Shown in pieces: positions 35,167 through 49,226 of a DNA stretch of 64,000 bases. A program made the position numbers and the translations under genes. A model generated the notes under the pieces. That model was not told the DNA's origin. It worked only from the letters and a program-made list of their open reading frames with translations, and made no database searches. This stretch comes from Casuarina equisetifolia (Eukaryota > Streptophyta > Magnoliopsida > Fagales > Casuarinaceae): assembly GCA_028551475.1 (NCBI GenBank), contig CM052356.1, positions 5,714,001 to 5,778,000 of the forward strand. The letters are read 5' to 3'. Each line of letters begins with the position of its first letter. Position 1 is the stretch's first letter.

Positions 35167-37565
35167 CCTCGGCAGGCACGTGGACTGATGTTGTCGATGG
35201 AAGTGTTGGGCCAAGCCTTTGCACTTCACTTCAAAGAGGGGCAGAACAAAATATTATAGGATTTTTCTTTTCAGGTTCTACCGTTATTTTTTTCTATATT
35301 TGGAGGCTTACCATAGGTTGTTATAGCCATAGAAATTGAGGTTTCTTTTTCACACGCACGAACCTAACTTATGATATCCAAATTAGGACTTAAAAAATCT
35401 TAAATTTTATTAGTTTATCACTAAATTAATAAGTGAATGATAAAATTAAATATCTTATATTGACTAATCGAATGTTTTTATGTGAACATCTTTGGTTAGC
35501 TTAGCATTTTTGAAGACAATAGAGATTCTCCGTGACAAGAAGTACGAGATTTCATGGCTTTCCAAAGGAGTACAAATCTTTTGCAGCCGGGCAAAAGATA
35601 TAATAAATGTGCTAAATTTGTTCTTTCATGCTCAGATTTGTACCAATTGTGTCCTAAAATCAATCAAGAGATGTCTCTTCCTTAGAGAAATAATCTTTTA
35701 TGGGTCATTCCTATCGAGCTGAGTTGTTATTGTTTAAAAAATTTAGACCTTTTCTAAAGTTAATATGTATTTTTATTAAAAATGGGTGTTATTTCATTTA
35801 AAAAGAGTTAGAATAGATCTTTGACCTTATAAGTAATAAATTTATTTACTTATTGCATTAAGATTTTAGAATGGGTCTTTACACTCTAATATGAAAATAT
35901 AGTCAAAGATAAGCTTTTGTTTTATAATTTTCTATGCCTTAAAATTAAATTTTAATCTGTATAATGTTTATGTCAGATGCATATGAGAGAAAATATTAAA
36001 GATAGGTAATGTCTCATTTTAATAATTAAGAATGAACTCTTAAACTTATAAATAATAAGATCTTTTATTAATTATTTTAAAATTTTAAGATTAATTTTTA
36101 TACGCTAATAATTTTGTATTATTTAAAATAATACCTCTTTCAAGGGAAGTATTCTTCCCACCATGAGCACTCAACAGTCAGCCATGCAGAGCATTGTTCC
36201 ACCTCCACCTGCAATTTGTCTGACAAAGTAAGGTAGCCTTCACGTGCAGCATCTTAAAATCAACTTCCCTATGAGACGTGTGCATTGTCAACTGTATTAC
36301 TATGATTACATTGCATTAATTTGGTTGTTAAGCACAATCTTTCCTTGCTTATTTTCTTCCACTATTTACATGTTGCCTTAATAACCTCTTTAGAGTAAAA
36401 TACTCATCCCCCTTTTAGAAGTTCAAACAACAGCTGTGCTGGATGGTACAAAAGCATGAACATATACAACAACAAATATTCTCTCTAAAAGGGAAAAAAG
36501 ATGAAAATAATCTGAATTTCATTTAGTCCAGAAATAAAACCAGAAGTACAATATATTAAAAATGACGTGCTGTATTATTTAAATTTTATTTTAATTCACT
36601 GGTTAAGGGGTGCGAGACTTTGGTTTTGTTGAAAAAAATTATTACACTCCATTACTGGACTAGCAAACACCCAGAAAGAAACTTCAGTCAACAGCTATAC
36701 GGCCACAAGATTACACTTTCATACCCTCTTTTCACGCCTGTTTTGCCCCTCAAACTCATAAAGCAGGGAACTTGGCTTAGTCTCTGATAGATTTGCATTA
36801 GAAAAGTAACCAGTTTTCTGATGAATACGCTGTCACAAGCGCACCCAGATGTTATGACTATGCATTCCGTGCAGAGTTTTTCTTTCTTTGTTGCTGTTGA
36901 TTTTCTTTTTTTCCTTCTTTTTTTAGCATCTTCGTGATTTCCAAAGTCATGTACAGGTAACCAACTTAAACTTTATAGTTGGGACCAAAGACCCAATCAT
37001 TTGAACCAAAAAACTTAAGCATGTTAGCATAACAAGTTTAATTACCATTAGGACTGTAATACATTAATTCACTAGTTACAAATTACTTTTTACTTTGTCT
37101 TTATCTGCTGGTCTTAACAGGACCTTCCAATCGGTTCCCATTTACCCGTCACTTGAGTTAATTTGCAAGTTATTTTTCACGTTACTTCTGTCCGTTCAAC
37201 CTAAGCTAGACCTTGCAGTTGGTCCTTCTTAGCTCACCACTTGAACTAATTTATAAATTATTTTTCATATTTATCTTTGTATATTCAGAATTGATAGAGA
37301 TTGATGTCGCATTGAAGATCTTTTCGTTGTATTGCTTTCTTGTTATAATGGGTCTAAGCCCATGTCAAGATATGTCCATTCTTTACTTGTGTACAAGTAT
37401 AAAGACAAGCCCCTGTATTAAATAGCAATTGCTAACAAACAAGCTTCTTCAATGCCTTCGGGCGTATAATTCCGAATCTTGTCATGGATTGCTTGCTGAC
37501 TTGGCTGCACTCAGCTGAATCTTTGAATCTTTTGTGCGTCTATCAGCAAGAATTCACCGGGAAAG
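35167..37565. other. Divergent intergenic region between NUDT14 and the P450 locus
   Basis: It carries two R1-type LTR-like blocks (35775-35905 and 35995-36120). The left half aligns with 49632-50211 of C2. The part from about 36168 is missing from C2. No gene is seen; a short frame at 36163 (MSTQQSAMQ...) is not supported. Confidence 0.6.
35775..36120. repeat. Two R1-type LTR-like blocks
   Basis: 35775-35905 and 35995-36120 each show a GGGTGTTAT/GTAATGTC start, TTATAAGTAATAA centre and TTTACACTCTAATAT-like end, as in 13150-13270, 20305-20435 and 21738-21846. They are likely remnants of LTR ends. Confidence 0.5.
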
Positions 37566-40533
37566 ATGGATTTCTGGGGCGGCATATGCTGTCTTTGCGT
37601 TTCCTGGATCTTAATCCGAGCGTTGTATGTACTTCCAAGACGGAGGTTTGTACAGAAAAAGCTTCCACCGGGGCCGAAACCTTTTCCTGTAGTCGGGAAC
37701 CTCCTAGAACTGGGAGACAAGCCCCACAAATCCCTGGCCAAGCTGGCCGGAGTCCATGGCCCAATAATCAGCCTGAAACTGGGAAAAGTAACAACGGTGG
37801 TAATTTCTTCAGCTGATCTAGTCAGAGAAGTCTTCCAAATACATGATCGGCTCTTGGCAGACCGGACCATCCCGGACGTTGTCCGAGTCTACAACACCGA
37901 CAAATACAGCCTGCCATGGATACCCGTTTCGAGCCGGTGGAGGAACCTCCGTAAAATATGCAGCGTAGAACTATTCGCTCACGGAGTACTCGATGCTTAC
38001 GGAGATATCCGGCAGAAGAAAGTGAAAGAGCTTCTGGCCCAGACTCATCAGAGTAGCCTGGCCGGTAAGGTAGTAGATATCGGCAAAGCAGCGTTCACCA
38101 CTGCACTCAATCTGTTATCGAACACGATTTTTTCGAAGGATTTGGCCGGCCCGGATTCCGGCATGGCCGAAGAGTTGAAGGAGCTGTTCTGGAATATCAT
38201 GAAAGAGATAGGGAAACCCAACTTGGCAGATTATTTTCCTGTGCTTAAGAAGTTCGACCCCCAAGGCCAAAGGCGACGCATGGAAGTTTACGCTGAGAAG
38301 ATAATGGTCCTCCTTGATGGCATCATCGACCAGCGGTTGCAGTCAAGAGCAGTGCCTGGTTCTATAATAAACAATGATTTTTTAGATATTCTTCTCAACA
38401 AAACAGAAGAAGACAGCGAAAAGATGGACAGAACCATGATTTTACATTTACTCCGGGTGAGTACTCCTCTGTTCCTCTCGTGCTTTTTTTTTTTTTTTCC
38501 CCTCTCCTTTTTTATTTTAAATATACATACCCACCACGTTCTTTTTTATTTTATTCATAACACTTATCCACTAAAGCAGGAATAGCAATTCTTTTGAATT
38601 AATTTTTGAGAGCACCTTGGTCGGTTCCTTCTTTTTGGGGGTGGGTTGGTGAGTTTCGTTTGATTAAGTATAGGTTAAGTCTTAATCACAACATCACGAT
38701 TGTCATTAAAAAGATAAATTTTACCAAAAAAACTTGATATCACTTTTAAATTTGAGATAGGGTCACCATTTTTCAACAAATTCAACCCCAAAAATGTCTA
38801 ATTATGACGACTTAAAGCAATGGGGAGTTGCTTCATGATTCAACAGATAAGAAGTAAGTGGATGAAGAGGGAGTTTCATCATGGGGTGAAAGAGGAGCTG
38901 CATTGGTTTGTCTTTACTCTGTTATGCCTCTTTGAGACCTGAAGGAAAGATGGATTTCTTCGGCGGTGTGATATGTCTTTGTCTGACATGGATCTTGATC
39001 CAAGCTTTCCGTATGGTTCCAGGGAGAAAAGCCGATCCCAGAAAGCTTACCCGGTCCAAAACTTTTCCAGTCATAAGGGAACATCTTAGATCTCGGTACC
39101 AAACCCCACAAGTCTTTTGCCAAGCTTGCTAAGATTCGTGGCCCCGTCATGGTTCTAAAGCTAGGTCAGGTCACCGCCATAGCCATTTCTTCAGCAGATG
39201 CTGCAAACGAAGTCCTCCAAACACATGACCAGTTCTTGTGAAACCGGACCCTTCCCGACTCACTCCGAGCCCACGATTACCACAAGTTCGGCGTGCCGTT
39301 CTTACCCGCTACGGCCAGGTGGAGAAACCTTCGCAAAATATGCAGTGTCCAACTATTCGCTGCCAAAGTTCCTGACGCCAACGAAGATATTCCCCGAAAG
39401 AAAGTGCAGGAGCTCGTAGCCCAAACTCATGAAAGCTGCCAAATCGGTAAGGTTGTCGATATTGGCAGTTTGGCTTTCACGACTACCCTTAACCTGTTGT
39501 CGAACACCATTTTTTTTGGGTGGATTTGGCTGATCCCAATTCTGAAATCGCTGGAAGTTCAAGAACACCGCCTGGAATATCATGGTAGAGGCAGGGAGTC
39601 CCAACCTCGCAGATTATTTTCCTGTGCTTCAGACCCTCATGGAAGAAGGAGGCGCATGGCAGTTTACTTTTAAGAGGATTATACACATCTTTGATGGCAT
39701 GAATAGGCAAGGTTTGAAACAGAAAGAAGTGTCGGCGTTCTGTCATGAAGTGTGATATGCTAGAAATTCTGCTTAATCTGAGCGAGGAAAACAGCGAGAA
39801 GATGGACAAAACCATGATAGAACGTTTGTTCGTGGTCAATATTGTTACTCTCGATTCTCTGTCTTGTTTCCGAATATAAATTAATGAAAATTGTTTTGCG
39901 ATCTTGGAAACGTATTCTGACATCTTGTTTTTGTATCAGGACCTGTTTATTGCGGGCACTGAAACAACCTCCTCCACCATGGAATGGGCTATGGCGGAGC
40001 TACTCCACAACCCAGAGACACTGTCAAAAGCCAAAGCAGAGCTGAACCAAGTAATTGGCAAAGGAAACCCAGTAGAGGAGTCGGATACTTCTGGGTTACC
40101 GTATTTACAAGCGGTAGTCAAAGAAACATTCCGGTTGCACCCGGTGGTTCCTTTCCTACTGCCCAGGAAAGCGAAAGAAGATGTAGAAATCAACGGCTAC
40201 GTTATCCCGAAGGGGGCACAAGTGCTGGTGAATGCATGGGCCATAGGTCGTGATCCCAGCTCATGGGAGAACGCAAATACTTTTATGCCGGAGAGGTTCG
40301 TGGGCTCGGAAATCGATGTGAAAGGCCGGAACTTCGAGCTCATACCGTTCGGAAGTGGAAGAAGAATATGTCCCGGCATGCCGTTGGCGACACGAATGGT
40401 CCACATGATGTTAGGCTCGCTTATCCACAACTTTGATTGGAAGCTTGAACGTAAGGACAAGAACTTGGATGATAAGTTTGGCTTGACTTTACAGACCGCA
40501 CGGCCTCTTAAGGCCATCCCTGTTCCAGTCTGA
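37566..40533 (+). CDS. Cytochrome P450, CYP76-like; exon 1a joined to the shared exon 2 across a dead exon 1b
   Basis: Proposed exons are 37566-38456 (297 codons) and 39940-40533 (197 codons plus stop), giving 494 aa, the normal CYP76 length. CYP76 enzymes are ER-anchored monooxygenases, often of monoterpenols. Exon 1 has a hydrophobic N-terminal anchor, the [14 protein letters not shown] hinge and WRNLRK (helix C), and ends at a strong donor, CGG|GTGAGT. Exon 2 begins after TTTTTGTATCAG with the I-helix AGTETTSS, then KETFRLHP (ExxR), PERF and the heme loop PFGSGRRICPG. Phases agree (0/0). The 1483-bp intron contains a second, ruined first exon (38950-39834), so the model depends on skipping it. 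No other second exon follows exon 1a. Alternatively exon 1a is stranded and unspliced. Confidence 0.72.
38950..39834 (+). pseudogene. Degenerate P450 first exon (type 1b) inside the intron of the C1 P450 gene
   Basis: It aligns along its length with the intact exon 51576-52466. It retains the ATG, MDFFGGV start, WRNLRKIC and downstream blocks. It is ruined by a net 2-bp loss in the PPGP region near 39052, a TGA in place of a Cys codon near 39239, and further frame disruptions near 39515 and 39660-39740. The sequence after it (weak GTCAAT donor, short intron, acceptor at 39939) shows that exon 2 at 39940 was once its own second exon. Confidence 0.88.
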
Positions 40534-42218
40534 TGTAGACTGAACAGCTTTGCTGCGATGATCAATGGAGGACTCTTTTGCTTACCACTCGATGCCTTTG
40601 TACTTCCATAATTTGTCAAAGTAATAATAAACGCCGCATTTCATACTGCTGATGTCTTTACAACATTCATTCTATTTCACAAATGCAAACAGAGGTCAAT
40701 GCTCGTCCTGCTTGTACTTCAGATCAAGACTGCATATCTTGGACACTTCACATCAGTGATTGTTTGACAAACTTAGCTTCCGTGATCCTTTTTTCTTTTT
40801 TCTTTTTTTCCTTCCCTTTCCTTGATAAGCTAACGAGAGAAGTTTGCCAAGAACTTAGAATTAAACGTGTTTTGTATTCTTACGAAGTAAGTAGTTTAAG
40901 TCCATCAAACAAAACTGATGGGATTCTGAGTTAGAGTACTTGTCACACCTAAAGTATTCCTTCTCTTAAGTGGATGTGGTGTCCAAGATTCTCGCCTCTT
41001 TTTTTTCTCGCCTAATTACGTGTCTCAGCTCTTCTATTTTTTTTTTTTTTTGAAAGCTCCAACTCAAGGATTGAACATGATAAATCCTACGCTTCACATT
41101 GTTTTATGGGATTCTTCACAAGTATTGTCATCTGTTCATGCGTCGGAGCGAAGAGGGCACAGGTTTTCATATTATGTCGCCTTCTCTGTTGCTTTATTTC
41201 CTAATTTGTGTCAGAGTTCATCGGGGAAGTATATGTCTCTTCAGCGGTACGTGAGTTTCAACCTCACCTGCATTTTTCAAACCAGCGGCCCTTCTATTTT
41301 CCGAGTGTACTGAAGCAAACTTCCCAAAATTCAGTGATGTTCTCTAGTGCACAAGTTCCTCCAAAGATCCTTTAATTCAATTGGATCCACTTTTTCTTTT
41401 TGTCTTTTTCAAAAAATTTTCTTTTCAACTTTTCTTTTGGAATGTTTTAAGACTATTAGAAGTTTTAAAATCTAACCTAAAAATTATTAGAGAGATAATT
41501 TTTTTTACTTAAACTTTTGAATAATATTAGACTCAACTTTGCATAAGTGGAGTAAATTTAATTTACACTATGATACCAAATCAGAAAACTCAAAGTTTAA
41601 TCTAAAAAATAACTCAAGAGTTGAATGTATACTTTATTTAAATTTCACCGTAAAATATTATATTTATGGCATAAGACTTTTCTTGTGCCAAAGACCACAA
41701 AATTTGCTCAACAACTTTCAATTTACTTGCTTTTGTTACTTTTCGACTTTCAATGTAATTGCTTTTGTTACTTTTCGACACGGCTTAAAGCATAGAGAAC
41801 TTCTCTCTAGTCGACAAACCTACCTTTTTGCTTAAGCAGATATAACACTACCCTATATTCGGTGGGTCGCAGTACAACTACCAAATTTGGAATGACTTCT
41901 TTTTTCTTCGTGCGTTCTAAATGGCTTTGAAAGCATTATAACCTAATCATCGTGCCCGTCTCACATCAACACTTCGGATGTGGGATTCAATTTGGTGGAA
42001 CTCAATGGTGTAAAGGCCTGATCATAGACATCTGAAACTTTTTCTTCCTTTCTTGAAGTAAAAGGAAGAACAAAGAAAGCATAGGAATTTGATCCTGCTC
42101 AAGATTTCGACTTTCGTATTGAGAGGATGACTTTTCGATGTGCAAAATGCAATTCTGCACGCTAGGGTGCTGATTTTCTCCCGAAGATAGGTTCCAAATC
42201 TCACTATATAGTAGTATC
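40534..42218. other. Downstream part of C1, with a trace of another P450 start
   Basis: It aligns with 53185-54000 and 60470-61426 of C2. At about 41231-41247 an ATG followed by CTTCAGCGGT matches the first codons of the P450 exons, the C1 counterpart of the relic at 53808-53890. T-rich runs lie at 40792-40812 and 41038-41051. No complete gene is seen. Confidence 0.55.
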
Positions 42219-42514
42219 GTTGTCGCATTCGTGAAACTTGTTTCTAACGGATACTGTTTTATCTATAATAATTTTCTACTGCCTGCATCGAGCTGGTGTA
42301 GACATTACCCCAAGCATACCGAAATCCAAGAAAGGATTACCAAATTTTTAATAGGCTAGGATTTGGTATCGTTTGCCACAAACTTTTGAGGGAAATCGGA
42401 TCTAATTCAACTTTAATCATGTTCAGCAAATTGCACAGGAAGTGTCTTTATCTAATCCAAAACACGAAATCGAATTATTGAAGTAAAGATGCAAAGCTCC
42501 CGCATGCAAAGATG
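42219..42514. other. Junction between C1 and C2
   Basis: About 300 bp without a match to either copy and without a recognised gene or repeat. Confidence 0.5.
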
Positions 42515-43774
42515 TCCTCACATCAGCTTTTGAATATGAGAAACACCAGAAACTCTCCGAACATATCTACTCCCTTGCAACAGCAAGAAAAGATTAGATA
42601 AAACGTTATACAGTCTCCATCATCACTGTTACGTCAGAATGATCGAAAGCAATGGTGGAAAATCTATATCTTAGTGACCATCTAATGTATCAAAAGCAGA
42701 AAACAAAAACTCGTATTATGACTTAATAGAAGTTAAGACAAGAATGGATATGTACATTCAGGCAAATATAGATGTACAAGTCCATGTGTGAGTATTGCTA
42801 AGTGGATAAGCACCCTTTTCAGAGACATGGCATTGTCAGCTAAGATTCTCGTTTCACTTTGCAAGTTCTTTAACCACTGATTGGACAAAGAGGAATTGAT
42901 AGCAGTCCTGAAACATCAGGAAACATATAAGTAACACCAAAAGGCCAGCTATAAGTTAAGGGTCTGTTTGTTGGTACTTACGCAAAAGCTGATTTTATGA
43001 CCAAAAGAGCAAATTTGTAATAATTCTCATATTGGCAACGCTTCACAAATGATTTTTTTCATCAAAATTGTTAGAATACTACTTAAGTAGAATATTCAAT
43101 TTTCCTTATTGTTCTACACATTTTGGAACAGCAGATGTTAACACCGTTTTGTAGCAGTAAATCCCCCGTTTATTTTCAATATTAATGTGTTATCCTTTGC
43201 TTTCTGAGGGAAAGTCTATGTCCACGTACAAAATCATTTCCTTTTCCACTAACACAAAATCGCTTTTGCTAATTGGTTACCAAACACTCACTAGACCACA
43301 AAAAATGAGCTAAATTCCAAGTCCATCCTTTCCCAAACAACAGTCAATCCAAGGCAATGCACTACATAAACCATTTTGACGGAAAATGATTCCAGTAAGA
43401 TTTCCTAAGGATTATATTTCTTTGTGGTGACTTAATAACAAACAACGGTTCACTACACAACTTATCATATCTTCTTCGACTAATTCAAGCTAAAACCCCT
43501 CGAAAAGATTTAAGCTTTACGATGGGCGATACAAACAACCCGGCCAAAACAATTATCCTAATCTTTCTCTTGAATTGCGTTAAGGGTGTTCCAAAACCTT
43601 ATATTACAATTCACCCCGACTACTCAATTACTCTACATAGCTCTAATGGTATCGTGAGACACACTATTGACAAATGTAACTCGCCTGAATTGGGAATCCG
43701 ATATGCCAGGCGCGGCAATGATCTAGATGGGTTCGGCGAGCTGAGACAGTGCTGAAGTGAGTGAAGGGGAGGAG
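42515..43774 (-). pseudogene. NUDT14 5' relic: exon 3 part, exon 2 and the 3' part of exon 1
   Basis: Part of exon 3 (about 42520-42572), exon 2 (about 42801-42907) and the end of exon 1 (about 43680-43774) are recognisable against 33786-35030. The exon 2 donor GTACC is altered, while the GC-type donor context of exon 1 (CAGGCGAGT) is kept. Exons 4-7 were never copied. The relic is split within exon 1 by copia 3; the rest is at 49504-49631. Confidence 0.88.
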
Positions 43775-44051
43775 TGAAGAATTTGATGAACTCTTATATG
43801 TTTGGAACAAAAGCTTGTTTATTGATCAAACAAAACCAAAACTAGTTACAAGAGAAAACAAAAGCCTTAGAGAAAAGAATTCTTAGTGTGCAGCTGTTAT
43901 GATTTACATGTTAACCTAAAAGGCTATATATAAATATGAATAAGGCTTATACAAGGAAAACCCTAGTATCTCATAATATAGGAAAATATATTGGGCCTTA
44001 TTTTAGGCGCAATATATGGTAACATAAATATAAAATCGTCAGCCTTCAACA
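43775..44051 (-). repeat. 3' LTR of copia 3
   Basis: It is the direct repeat of 49227-49503 and is flanked on its left by AGGAG. Confidence 0.92.
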
Positions 44052-47000
44052 CCCCCCTTCAAGCTGAGGATCGAAAGAAGTCCAAGACGCCAAGCTTGCT
44101 AAGGAGATGATAATGTTGATTTGTCCCTAAAGCCTTGGTCAGAATATCTACAGGTTGATCACCATTCCCAATATGTGCTGTGTTAATTAAGCCATGACAT
44201 ATTTTTTCTCGAATAAAATGACAAGAAACATCTATATGCTTGGTCCTCTCATGAAAGACTGGGTTTTCTGTCAATTTTTACGCTGCTTTATTATCACAAT
44301 ATAACAGCACTGGCTGTGAAACATTAATTCCCATATCTTTTAATAGACCAACCACCCAAACGATCTCACAAGTAGTGGTTGCCATGGCCCTGTATTCAGC
44401 CTCCGTTGAAGAAAGAGTCACAACTGGTTGGTTTTTACTTTTCCAAGAAAATACTGAATGTTCAAGTGTAAGACAGAAGCCAGTAGTGGATCGACGTGTC
44501 ATAGGGCATTTTGCATAGCTAGCATCACAGAAAGCTTGCAAGAGAAAATCACCATTTGAAGGAAAGAATAAACCAAGCCCTATTGTTCCTTTGAGATACT
44601 TAACAATGCGGAGAGCTGCCTCCTAGTAGGATCGCTTGGGAGTATGCGTGAATTGACTTAAGAGGTGTATTGGAAAAGCAATGTTAGGGCGTGTCATATC
44701 AAGATAATTTAGCTTACCAATCAATTCCTGATAACTCAAGATGTTCTCAAATGGTGGATCATCTATTTGTGGACGAACTCGTTCATCATATTTCAAGCTA
44801 GTAAAAAAGACATTTGTCTCCATAGGATTTCCAACAAGCTTCACAGCTAATAGTCCCAATTCAAAAATCAATTCTAAGATATAATTACGTTGACTAAGAT
44901 GCATGCCATTTGAATCTCAAAGGATCTCAATTCTAAGAAAATACTTGAGTTCTCCTAAATCCTTGATTCAAAATGTAAAATGAAGATAGGCTTGTAAAGC
45001 CTCAGTTTCTTGTGTGTCATCACCGATAATTAAGATGTCATCCACATATATGAGCACTAAAACAATGTTATCATCTTGTCCTTTAGTGAAAAGAGAATAG
45101 TCATACAGTGACCGTTGATAGCCAACAGATATTAAAGCTTATGTAAACTTTTCATTCCACTGTTGTGAAGCTTGCTTTAACCCATACAAGGATTTCTTCA
45201 ATCGACATACTTTGGACCCCCCCTTTAAAAGGACTTCCAGGTGGTGGTTTCATATATACTTCCTCATCTAAGTCTCCTTGTAAAAATGCATTATAGACAT
45301 CCATTTGTCGAATAGTCCATTTACGTTGTGAAGCAATAGATAATGCACTTCTAACTGTCATAGATTTCACTGTAGGAGAAAAAGTCTCATGATAATCGAT
45401 GCCTTCTGTCTAACTATAACCTTTCGCCATTAGATGAGCCTTAAAGCGCTCAATACTTCCATCAGCATGATACTTAATCTTGTATACCCATTTACATCCT
45501 ACGGGTTTTCTCCGTGGTGGTAGGTCTACCGGTTCCCATGTTCCATTCGATTCTAAAGCTTTCATTTCCTAATCCATGGCATCTTGCCATCTACAATCCT
45601 TAACTGCCTTATGGTAGAACAAGGGTTCTGTCTCAAGTGAAATGGGTGCTATGAAGTGTTAGTGTGGAATGAGTAAATGTGTATAAGATACATAATCAGA
45701 TATAGGATACTATATGGATAAACTAACATTGTTGCAAACATAATCTTGAGTCCATATGGCCTAGAAATTCTAGTAGATCTTTTAGGAAGTGGTGAAGGGA
45801 CTATGGGATCAAACATGGTTGGTGAGAAAGGATCATCCTCTGTCTTATCATAAGTGAAAACAGGAGGTGATGTAGAAGGAGGATTTATAATCTCCAAGGT
45901 AGAATCATTAGGTTGATTACCTGATATATTGGAAGTGGTAATATTTGGTGTAGTATGACTGGTTGTATTAGGAATGGAATTTGATTGGGTAGGAGAGATT
46001 ACATGAGCCTCTGAATTAGGGTTAACTTCGATAACTTGTTGTCCATGTTCCTCATCTTGACATGATATCATAGGAAATTATGAAGAATAGGACTTAGTCT
46101 CTATGTTTGTAAAAGGGAAAACATTTTCATGAAAATGAACATCACAGCTCACAAAAAATTTCTTTCTTTCAATGTCATAAAGTTTATATCCTTTTTGCCT
46201 AAAAAAGTATCCCATGAAAATACTAGGAATAGCTCGAGGGGCAAATTTATCTTTGTGCCCCACCATCGAAGCATAGCAAAGACAACCGAAGACTCGAAGT
46301 CTAGAAAGGTCAAGAGCTTTCTCATGAATCATTTGATAAGGAGATTTTCCATATAAGACTGAAGAAGGAATGCGATTGATAATGTGTGTGGCACTGAGTA
46401 TACACTCACCCCAAAAACATGTAGGCATGTGACTTTGAAATTTTAATGCTCGTGCAACATCTAATAAGTGATGATGTTTACGTACTACCACACCATTTTG
46501 TTATGGGGTATATACTCATGAACTTTCATGCATTATACCATGTGATGAAAATAATTTGTCACATGAGGAATTAAAGAAATTAGTTGCATTATCAGAATAA
46601 ATGTGTTTGACTCCAATGCTAAAATGATTTTGAATTGTATTAAAAAAATGTTCCAAATGTGATACTATTTTAGTCTTATGTTTCATGAGAAAAGTCCAAG
46701 TCTCTCGTGAAAAATCATCAACAATAGTTAGAAAATATTTCGAACCATCATAATTTGGGGCATAATATGATCTCCAAATGTCCACATGGATTAAATTAAA
46801 AAGATTTTTAACATTCTCAATGCGAACAATGAATGAATCACGTGTTTTCTTAGCAAGAGGGCAAACTGAGCAATGTAAATCAAAAGATGAAAAATCTTTG
46901 AAATCATTCAAAAATTTAAATTTAGATAAAGACATTTGACCAAGTCTTGAATGCCATAAATGAAAATTAAGGTCATTACATGTTGAAGTAATTGAAAGGG

Positions 47001-49226
47001 CCGGTGCAGTACTGGAAAATTTGATAACATGCTTATTCCTAGGGTGCAAGAAAAAATAAAGTCCATGTCGCATTCTACCAATTCCTTTGACGTCACCCGT
47101 CGAGAGGTCCTGAAACACATACAAATCAGCATAGAAAACCACTAAACAGTTATTCTCGGCAATGAATTTAGCTACGAACAACAAATTATATTTGAAATCA
47201 CGAGAATAAAGAACAGTATGTTATTTTAAACCGTTAACTAGGGTTATGGAACCAGTATGGGTGACTTGGGTTAGTTCCCCATTTGGCAGTTTAACAGATC
47301 TAGACTTAGACATGCATTTAACAGGAAATTCTAAGCAATTAAAATCAACAATAATATGATCACTGGCCCCACTATCTATAATCCAAATGTAAGGAAAAGA
47401 TTCTGGAATACCTATTCCATTAGCATAAGAAGTCTTACCATAGTCTTCCTTGATCAAATGGATAATGCGCTCATACTGGTTTAATATAAAAGTGCAATGA
47501 CTGGGCTCAACAATGGCCAAATTGATAGTAGAATTACTAGTAAAATTCTTGTGACCCGAAGGATAGCCATTAAGCTTATAACAAACTTCCTTCTTATGTC
47601 CAAAAAGCTGACAATGCTCACATTGAGGTCCTTTAAGATGATAAAAACTTTCCTTGCGGTGCCCCTTTCGTCCACAATGCTCAGATTTGGGTTTACCAGA
47701 AACCTTAGATGACGTATCATTTTGCCCTATTTTGAATGAAAATGATGTGTCATTTTCGTTATTCAGAGGTGTTGTCCCAGTTGATTACTTAGGCCTTGGT
47801 GCCGCAACAAGAGGCTTAAATGCAAACCAGCTTGTGGCGTCGGTCCCATATGTCGATGTAAAAGCCTGAGAATCACCAATTGTCTTTTCTGGTCCTCTAT
47901 ATCGGTATTCGGCATTGTTGGCAATGGAGTAAGCTTGCAAAATGTCAGGAAGTGGCCTCATAAACAAAATCTGGTCTTTAAGATGAGAAAATTGGTCATT
48001 TAATCCTCTCAAGAATTGATGAACTTCATGCGTTCTTGATGAAGTTTTCAACCATCAGTTTTGGACATTTCTGGTGAATCTAGAGCCATCAATGCTGCAT
48101 ACTCATCCCATAATGCTCTCAAGCGATGAAAATAAGAAGCAATTGATCCACCCGATTGCTTTATGGAGTTTAATTCATTCAAAAGGTCATAGATTCAGGT
48201 CGGGTCGACTTGGCTATAACAAGTACAGAGCTTTTTCCAAAGATCAGCAACACTAACTGTGTAGATTAAGCCCTTATGGAGTTACCCATATAGCGAGTTG
48301 AGGATCTAAGAAAGACAAATTGCATTACAACGCTCCCATATTGGCAAATAAGGTGAATTTTCAGCAGGAGCAGGGTATTTGCCATCCACGAATACCAACT
48401 TATTCTTAGAGAGAAGAGCAAGTTTCATAACACGACTCCAAACAGCATAATTACTAGAGCCATTGAGTTTGAAACCAACCAAAGGAGCTCCACTAGTGTC
48501 ACCGGGTGGTAGATATAGGAGATCATTTAGGTCTGTGATGATCAGAATTGGGGAAACATAACCCTCATGATGATTCAATTTAGAACCTGATTGATTTCCC
48601 TTCTCGTGGTGAGTTTTTCGAGCATGAGGAGCAACATATGGAGTAACAGGTGGTTGAAAAGGATCTAACTCAGTAACCATGACAAAATCAAAGAAGTCTC
48701 CAAACTACTTTTACCAAGAGATATCCAAAAAAAATAATGATTTGATAGAATATCCAAACCACAATAGCAAATTAAAATATAATCACAAAGTGAGGAAGCA
48801 ACAAGGAAAATAGAATACCAAAATCAATCGGCAAAAGCAAGAAAAGCTATATGTCGGCAAAGTCCCCCTTTCCATTTGGAATAGAAAAGAAAATATCACT
48901 TAAGACCACACCACCAAGCTGTTCGTCGGACAAAAGCTTTGCATTCAAGGACAAAAGCTTTAACTTTTCACAAAAAGCTTTACCTTTGTCTTGGTTCTGA
49001 CAAAATCAAAGTCTCGTGTAAGTTAAAAAAAAAAAACACCTTTCCGTTTGGAAGAGAGAGATGTAGCTTATCTGTGTGCAGCACCGTTCCTAGAGAAAGA
49101 GAGAGCCGAAATCCCAACGGAAGAGAGAGAAAGCCAGAATCCCAACGGAGCTAAATGAAAACCATCCGCACTACAGGCGATACGCGGCTTTGCAAAACCT
49201 AACAAAATCATTGGCTTTTGATACCA

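Larger units (their letters stand above)
33786..42218. repeat. Tandem duplication copy C1
   Basis: It is colinear with 42515-61426 once two copia elements are removed from the latter. The left breakpoint lies inside NUDT14 exon 3; the right one is near ATATAGTAGTAT (42207-42218 and 61415-61426). It contains the NUDT14 5' part and the first P450 locus. Confidence 0.85.

Noticed and set aside
36163-36234. Small frame MSTQQSAMQ... with a Pro-rich end
   Set aside because: It has only 23 codons and no recognisable homologue. In C2 only its first bases survive.
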